DNA of 64,000 nt from Loripinus fragilis (taxonomy: Eukaryota > Mollusca > Bivalvia > Lucinida > Lucinidae). A model generated the notes under the pieces. That model was not told where the DNA came from. It did not search any database and saw only the letters and a program-made list of their open reading frames with translations. The stretch lies in assembly GCA_964019695.1 (NCBI GenBank), contig OZ026527.1, forward strand, positions 75,293,471 to 75,357,470. Direction: 5' to 3'. Positions 59,425-64,000 of this stretch are shown piece by piece; position 1 is the stretch's first letter, and each line of letters begins with the position of its first letter. Position numbers and translations under genes: made by a program.

Positions 59425-60662
59425 TAGCCGGGTTTTTCGAAGAAAAATCCAGTTATCAAATTAGTGATGTCCGGGCGGGCGGTGGGTGGCGGGCGGTGCG
59501 TTCTTGGTTTACGTTTGGTTAACCTTTGGCAGATTCGATATTCTCGCAAAGAATGTGTTCTTCAAATCTCACACGTGGTTTCTTCAGGGTCTCTGCTCTT
59601 CATGTGATGCCATGTTCTTTTCAGTTGGTTCCCAATTTTTTTGTTAAAAAATGCATTTTTTGGAGATAGGTTGTTTTTTTTCACAAATTTCTGTGTACAT
59701 TCCATAACTCCAAAACTATTCAAGGTATTTGGATGTACCTTTATAGGGATGTAGATCCAGATGATCAGGCACGCTGCACACAAGTTCTAGCTTGCTTACT
59801 TTCCTAGTTAGTTCCCTTAACATTTTTTCACAATTTTTTGTGAATACTCTATAACTCTAAAACTATTTAAGATATTTGGATGATGCCTTGTAGGAAAGTA
59901 GACCCACATGAACAGACACTGTACACAAGATGGATAACTCTAGCTTGCTTACTTTCTTAATTATCTCCCTTTGCAGTTTTTTTATCTTTAGACATTTTTG
60001 CATCTGAACTCCAAAGCCATTCCAGGTATGTTGACAATACTAGGTAAGACTGTAGATCCAGATGAGTAGTTGAGCTGCACACAACTTAGACAACTCTTGG
60101 GTTCTTATTTTCTGAATTATCTCCCTTACCAGTTTTGGCCTTATACTATTTATTTGCATGTAACTCCAAAACCCTTAAGTTTATTTTGATAATACCTTGT
60201 AGGGATGTAAACCCAGATGAATAGGTGTACCACACAAGATGATCAACTCTTGTTCTTACTTTCTCAGTTGTCTCCCTTTGCAATTGTTAGCTTTTGACAT
60301 TTTTTCCTTTTTAATTCAACATCTCTTTCAGTTATATTCATATTACTTCGTAGATATATTACACCCAGATGAATAGGTGCAGTGCACACAAGATAGATAA
60401 CTGTAGCTGACTGTTACACTTATCTCCCCTTTGCACTTTTAGACTGTGCTTTTATTTTAAAATTAGCTTCTGTAGATTCAAAACCCTTTGTGGTATTTTG
60501 ATAATACTGAGTAGTATTTCCAGTAAATTCTCTTTGCACTTTTTTATTTAATCCACAGCTATACCCTTAGGTATGTACATCTTGGTGAGAGGGCAAGTCC
60601 CGTGCATGAGTGGGCATATCCGTGTGCAAGAAAAGCAACTTCTATGTTTATTGACTGTATTA

Positions 60663-61187
60663 GTAGACTTTTCGCTTACTGTAAAGGCAGTAACTTTAAT
60701 ATGTTTCGGCTTTTTCATCTGCTAAACAAGGGAAATCAGGTTTTATTTATAATTTGGTAAAGAGTCTATAAGCTTTTTGAGCCGCGCCAACATGAGTGCA
60801 TTTCACGAAAATCCTAACCGTAAACATTCTGAACTCACAGTTATTAACCATTGAAGCGCATAATCACGAACTGTTTGTTTTTGTCGTCCAATTTGAAGCC
60901 TCATAGACAAACAGTGTGGACCCAGATCAGACTGCTCCTGTAGGAGCTATCTGATCTGGGTTCACAATGTTTGCCTCTATCCTTATGTTAAATAGACATT
61001 TTCAGATGCAGTTATTTTGCTGGCGTTTTAAGGACTAAATAATGTGCTGAGGTAGGTAATGGCGCAAGATGGTACAGTTACTTTTGAATAAAACCACGCC
61101 TCATTTTTAGCTTTTACCTATATCTAAGGTTGACCAGTCCTAATTACGCATTCATGAGGCGCCGCCTTTACAGTAAGCGAAAAGTCA
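60663..61187. mobile_element. MITE with 23-bp TIRs inside the larger element
   Basis: GACTTTTCGCTTACTGTAAAGGC at 60669-60691 recurs as its complement at about 61162-61184. It contains the palindrome at 60907-60974, giving three nested levels. Confidence 0.7.
60907..60974. repeat. Palindromic repeat, GCAAACAG-AGACTGCTCCT family (copy 2)
   Basis: The arms pair over about 32 bp (CCCAGATCAGACTGCTCCT with a near complement). It matches 46643-46710. Confidence 0.8.
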
Positions 61188-61751
61188 AAGAATACTTGTT
61201 TGTATTCCATTAAAGTCTAATACCTTCGTAGATATATATAATGATGAATTGTAATTAATATATGAATTTTGATATTACACTTTACATTCGACAAGCTATA
61301 GAATATTGTGCACAAGTTAAAAGATTAAAATATTTGAATCAAAACACGTTCCTCCATATTACTCATAATTATCCTTATCAGATAGGTATCGAAAAAACCC
61401 GGCTATAATGCCTTTTGGCATTTTTTTCTTGTTCATTGTACAGGGCTTGACATCCGGTGTCTTTCGATATTAGCCGTGATATGTGATACCTAGCAATGTG
61501 CCATTTTGACAAGTGTAGACACAGAAGAGCCTGTGCAGCCTCAATTTATGCTTAGAAACTCCAAATTCTGTTCGGTCAGTGTCTTAACAGTCGTAGAACA
61601 TTCAAGCAAATAGAAAGAAAAATGGCATTTTAACATCCATCAGCATGGCAAAGACAGTACTTTTACCATGCAGTTACATAGTTTGAATGTTTGTAAAAGA
61701 TATGCAAAAGAATTTTCAATCGACTCATGTTTATCGCATACGCGACAATAT

Positions 61752-62200
61752 CAATCTTAAAACATTCATGAAACTCGTCATGCTCATAAACGTTAAAATA
61801 CCAAAAAATGTTGGCATTTTAACACCCATCAGCACGACAAATCAATCTTAAAACATTCATGAAACTCGTCATGCTCAAACATTTTAAAATATCAACAATT
61901 GTTAACATTTTAACGTCCATCAGCATGACAAAGACAGTACTTTTATGAAGTTATATAATTTGAATGTTTGTAAAATATTTTTCAATCGACTCATGTTGTT
62001 TATCGCATACGCGACAAGATCAATCTTTAAACATTCATGAAACTCGTCATGCTCATAGATTTTAAAATACCAACAATTGTTGGCATTTTAACATCCACCA
62101 GCATGACAAATCAATCTTAAAACATTCATGAAACTCGTCATGCTCATAAACGCTAAAATACCAATAATTGTTGGCATTATAACATCCATCAGCATGACCA
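61752..62200. repeat. Higher-order array of palindrome-centred units
   Basis: Four ~91-bp units carry AACATTCATGAAACTCGTCA at 61761, 61852, 62029 and 62121. Each is followed by an AACAATTGTTGGCATTTTAAC-type palindrome and then CATCAGCATGAC. Units 1-2 and 3-4 repeat as a 269-bp block including a GACAGTACTTT...CGCATACGCGACAAG spacer. It is related to the MITEs at 10271 and 24328. Confidence 0.8.
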
Positions 62201-62398
62201 AGACAGTACTTTAATGAAGTTGCATAATTTGAATGTGTTTGAAAGGTTTTTTAGTCAACTCTTGTTGTTTATCGCATACGCGACAAGATCAATTAACATT
62301 ATCTAGTGGGGCAAGATGCCTAAAATTGCGGCCTGTGTATTCTTCCATGTCCCGAAGCTATCAATCCCTTCCATTCTCATCCTAAGCGTTAAAATATG

Positions 62399-62639
62399 AA
62401 CTAGCGCATGAGATTTCCAACAATGTGATATGTGCGACCAGCAAAACCTCAGATCAGCCTGCGCATACGCACAATCTGATCAGAACCTTTGATAGTCGCT
62501 TGAGTATTCCATGACTGCTAAGCCACCGACTGAACACCACCTGGAGTTTCTACATGTAGCTTAAAAGGAGGCCGCAGAAGCTCGTCCGAGTCCACACATG
62601 TTAAAATGCCACACTGTTCGAAATCTCACGCACCGGCTC
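62399..62639. mobile_element. Intact 241-bp MITE, GAGCC-TIR family
   Basis: The TIRs (GAACTAGCGCATGAGATTTC and, at the right, the complement of GAGCCGGTGCGTGAGATTTC) match 19755-21027. The interior is uninterrupted where that copy carries the 1035-bp transposon, so this is the empty-site reference. Confidence 0.75.
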
Positions 62640-63138
62640 ATTATAGTTTTACTCTTTTTCATGTACAACCACAAAATTAGCATGAAATATATCATGCTCA
62701 TAAAGTCAAAATGCCCCCAAATGTTGGCATTCAAACATTTGACCAAGCCTTCGCTGCCTGCATACCCGTTTATGAAGGTTTTTGTCTCTTCACGAGAAGA
62801 TCCCACTTTGCTGCATGCGAACAATGCAGACGCAGATCAGCCTGCGCATTTGCGCAGTCCCATCAGCGCCCCTATTGTTCACTATTTCGAAAGAATATGA
62901 GCCTCTTCGAGACAAAACCCGCATTCGGGGCCTACGACGATTATGGACTGAATTGTTTGCTTCCTCGGAAAATATATATATACACGGGCTTTAAAAACGC
63001 TACACTAACTTTCAAAAGGCATTTGAATGTAAACATCCTATGCTTCGGTGATGTAATCATGAAGTGACACTTTAGTTTTAATTGTACAACTAAACTGGAG
63101 ACGTCATTATAGGAATAAAATTTCATTTTTTGGTGTTT
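62640..63138. other. No gene; GATCAGCCTGCGCA repeat patch
   Basis: Overlapping ORFs at 62561-63067 on both strands lie over a GC-rich dispersed repeat (CAGATCAGCCTGCGCATTTG, near 62831). They have no recognisable domain. Confidence 0.4.
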
Positions 63139-63139
63139 A

Positions 63140-63260
63140 TCGATGTGTAAACTCTAGTGAATCACTCACAAATTTAACATAAATTTATGAGTGATTCGCC
63201 AGAGTGTATTCGGGCTTTATGTTAAATTTGTGAGTGATTCGTCAGAGTTTGACACATCGA
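63140..63260. repeat. Nested inverted repeat with 44-bp arms
   Basis: TCGATGTGTAAACTCTAGTG (63140-) pairs with the arm ending 63260. Inside and just outside are further GAATCACTCACAAATT units in both orientations (about 63188-63205 and 63271-63288), so several alternative hairpins are possible. Confidence 0.75.
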
Positions 63261-63288
63261 TAAACTCTGGCGAATCACTCACAAATTC

Positions 63289-64000
63289 GCCGGAATTTAC
63301 ACAAACCAAAAACATAAATTTCATTCCCTTTAGTTCCAACTTTGGAAAAAAAATAGCACATTTGTAAAGGGTTGTTGACAACATTTCAAATTTAAAAGCC
63401 CACTGAAGAAAAAATAGTTCGTTACTGCTGTCTTTGAAAGATGGGGCAGCCATCTTGAAAATTATGTCAGTTCAAAACTTTGTTATGCTAAATAATGATG
63501 AAAATTGCACTCTATTTGGAGCTCAAAAACAGCTCCATTTAGTTTGAAATTGTTTTCTTTAGCTTGCCTTGCTAGGCTCATTGAAGAGCATTTAGATTAA
63601 GGCCCTTCCACGGAATGACAGGTTTTAAAAAGCACAAGTTTACCTTCACAAGTCCCTGCCTAAAATCCCCACATTAGTAGGCCCTGAGCGTTAATCTAAA
63701 AAGTTCGTTTTGACGCTGCCAAACTGTATTGAAACATTTCGTTGTTGATGTAGCCATTGGTTTGATGCCGATTCTCTTCGATGACGTGACTGTTTGTGTT
63801 AAGTGACGTCACATAACCACGTCATCGAGTTCATTTCTTAGAGTTCCACCTGTTGCTTTGAAGATGCACCTCATACCGTGTAAGGGTTTTCAAATGAGCT
63901 ATCAACATGTTTAACTATGTTTTATCTCGGACACAACAATAGGGTACCCTACTTGTCACTTGTGTTCGACGTTTTATGTACAGTTTGTTAGTAGCACTGT
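63289..64000. other. No gene recognised
   Basis: Nothing coding found. The palindrome-like TGACGTGACTG...AGTGACGTCACATA near 63783-63812 contains a CRE-like TGACGTCA word, but no gene is visible downstream. Confidence 0.35.

Larger units (their letters stand above)
59425..61405. mobile_element. Nested element with ~153-bp tandem repeats and TAGCCGGG ends
   Basis: The ends TAGCCGGGTTTTTCGA (59425-59440) and TCGAAAAAACCCGGCTA (61389-61405) are inverted. Internally, five diverged repeats carry GCACACAAG...TTATCTCCCTTTGC at about 59771, 59924, 60068, 60225 and 60382. A second MITE (60663-61187) is inserted in the right half. No transposase is visible. Confidence 0.6.

Noticed and set aside
62561..63126. 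Cluster of overlapping ORFs of up to 118 codons
   Set aside because: They cover a dispersed GC-rich repeat, overlap on both strands, some lack an ATG start, and no motif is present.

Overview
The window looks like nuclear DNA of a lophotrochozoan animal, most likely a bivalve mollusc. It is AT-rich, sparse in genes and intron-bearing. It carries exons of a ceramide synthase and is packed with nested transposons, palindromic MITEs, tRNA-derived SINEs and decayed reverse transcriptases. There are no operons, Shine-Dalgarno sites or other bacterial signs. The species cannot be fixed from the sequence alone.

Layout. 0.4-2.8 kb: two tandem, broken copies of a Penelope-like reverse transcriptase. 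4.1-5.5 kb: a mariner-type non-autonomous element with a TA duplication. 6.7-10.8 kb: direct repeats, an 820-bp near-perfect palindrome and smaller foldbacks. 11.7-12.6 kb: the 3' end of a LINE (minus strand). 13.2-17.2 kb: a 4-kb foldback element built from ~187-bp repeats. 18.36-34.27 kb: a ceramide synthase gene on the plus strand, represented by two N-terminal exons and one C-terminal exon. The exons for its catalytic TLC domain were not found in the ~10 kb between, which holds a SINE, MITEs, a Helitron-like repeat array and hairpins. 35.6-45.56 kb: a complete, very young LTR retroelement on the minus strand. 46-64 kb: no host gene seen; hairpin MITEs, retroelement 3' ends, a LINE fragment, a nested tandem-repeat transposon and a higher-order palindromic array.

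The centrepiece is the Ty3/gypsy-type, retrovirus-like element at 35608-45558. Its two 905-bp LTRs differ at only two positions that I could find and it is flanked by a CTAA duplication. It has a polypurine tract, a candidate primer-binding site, gag with a CCHC knuckle, a protease-RT-RNase H-integrase pol in the -1 frame, an envelope gene resembling the baculovirus F / errantivirus fusion-protein class, and a small unrecognised ORF between env and the 3' LTR. A strong splice acceptor abuts the env start and a donor-like site lies in the leader, so a spliced env mRNA is plausible. Although the insertion looks recent, gag, pol and env carry four in-frame TAA/TAG codons and no frameshift other than the natural gag-pol junction. 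This is an odd decay pattern.

The ceramide synthase exons share a coherent phase (exon 1 ends in phase 2, exon 2 ends in phase 0, the last exon starts in phase 0), so they probably belong to one gene. The absence of its catalytic core here, and a microsatellite running directly into the exon 2 splice acceptor, are the main host-gene questions.
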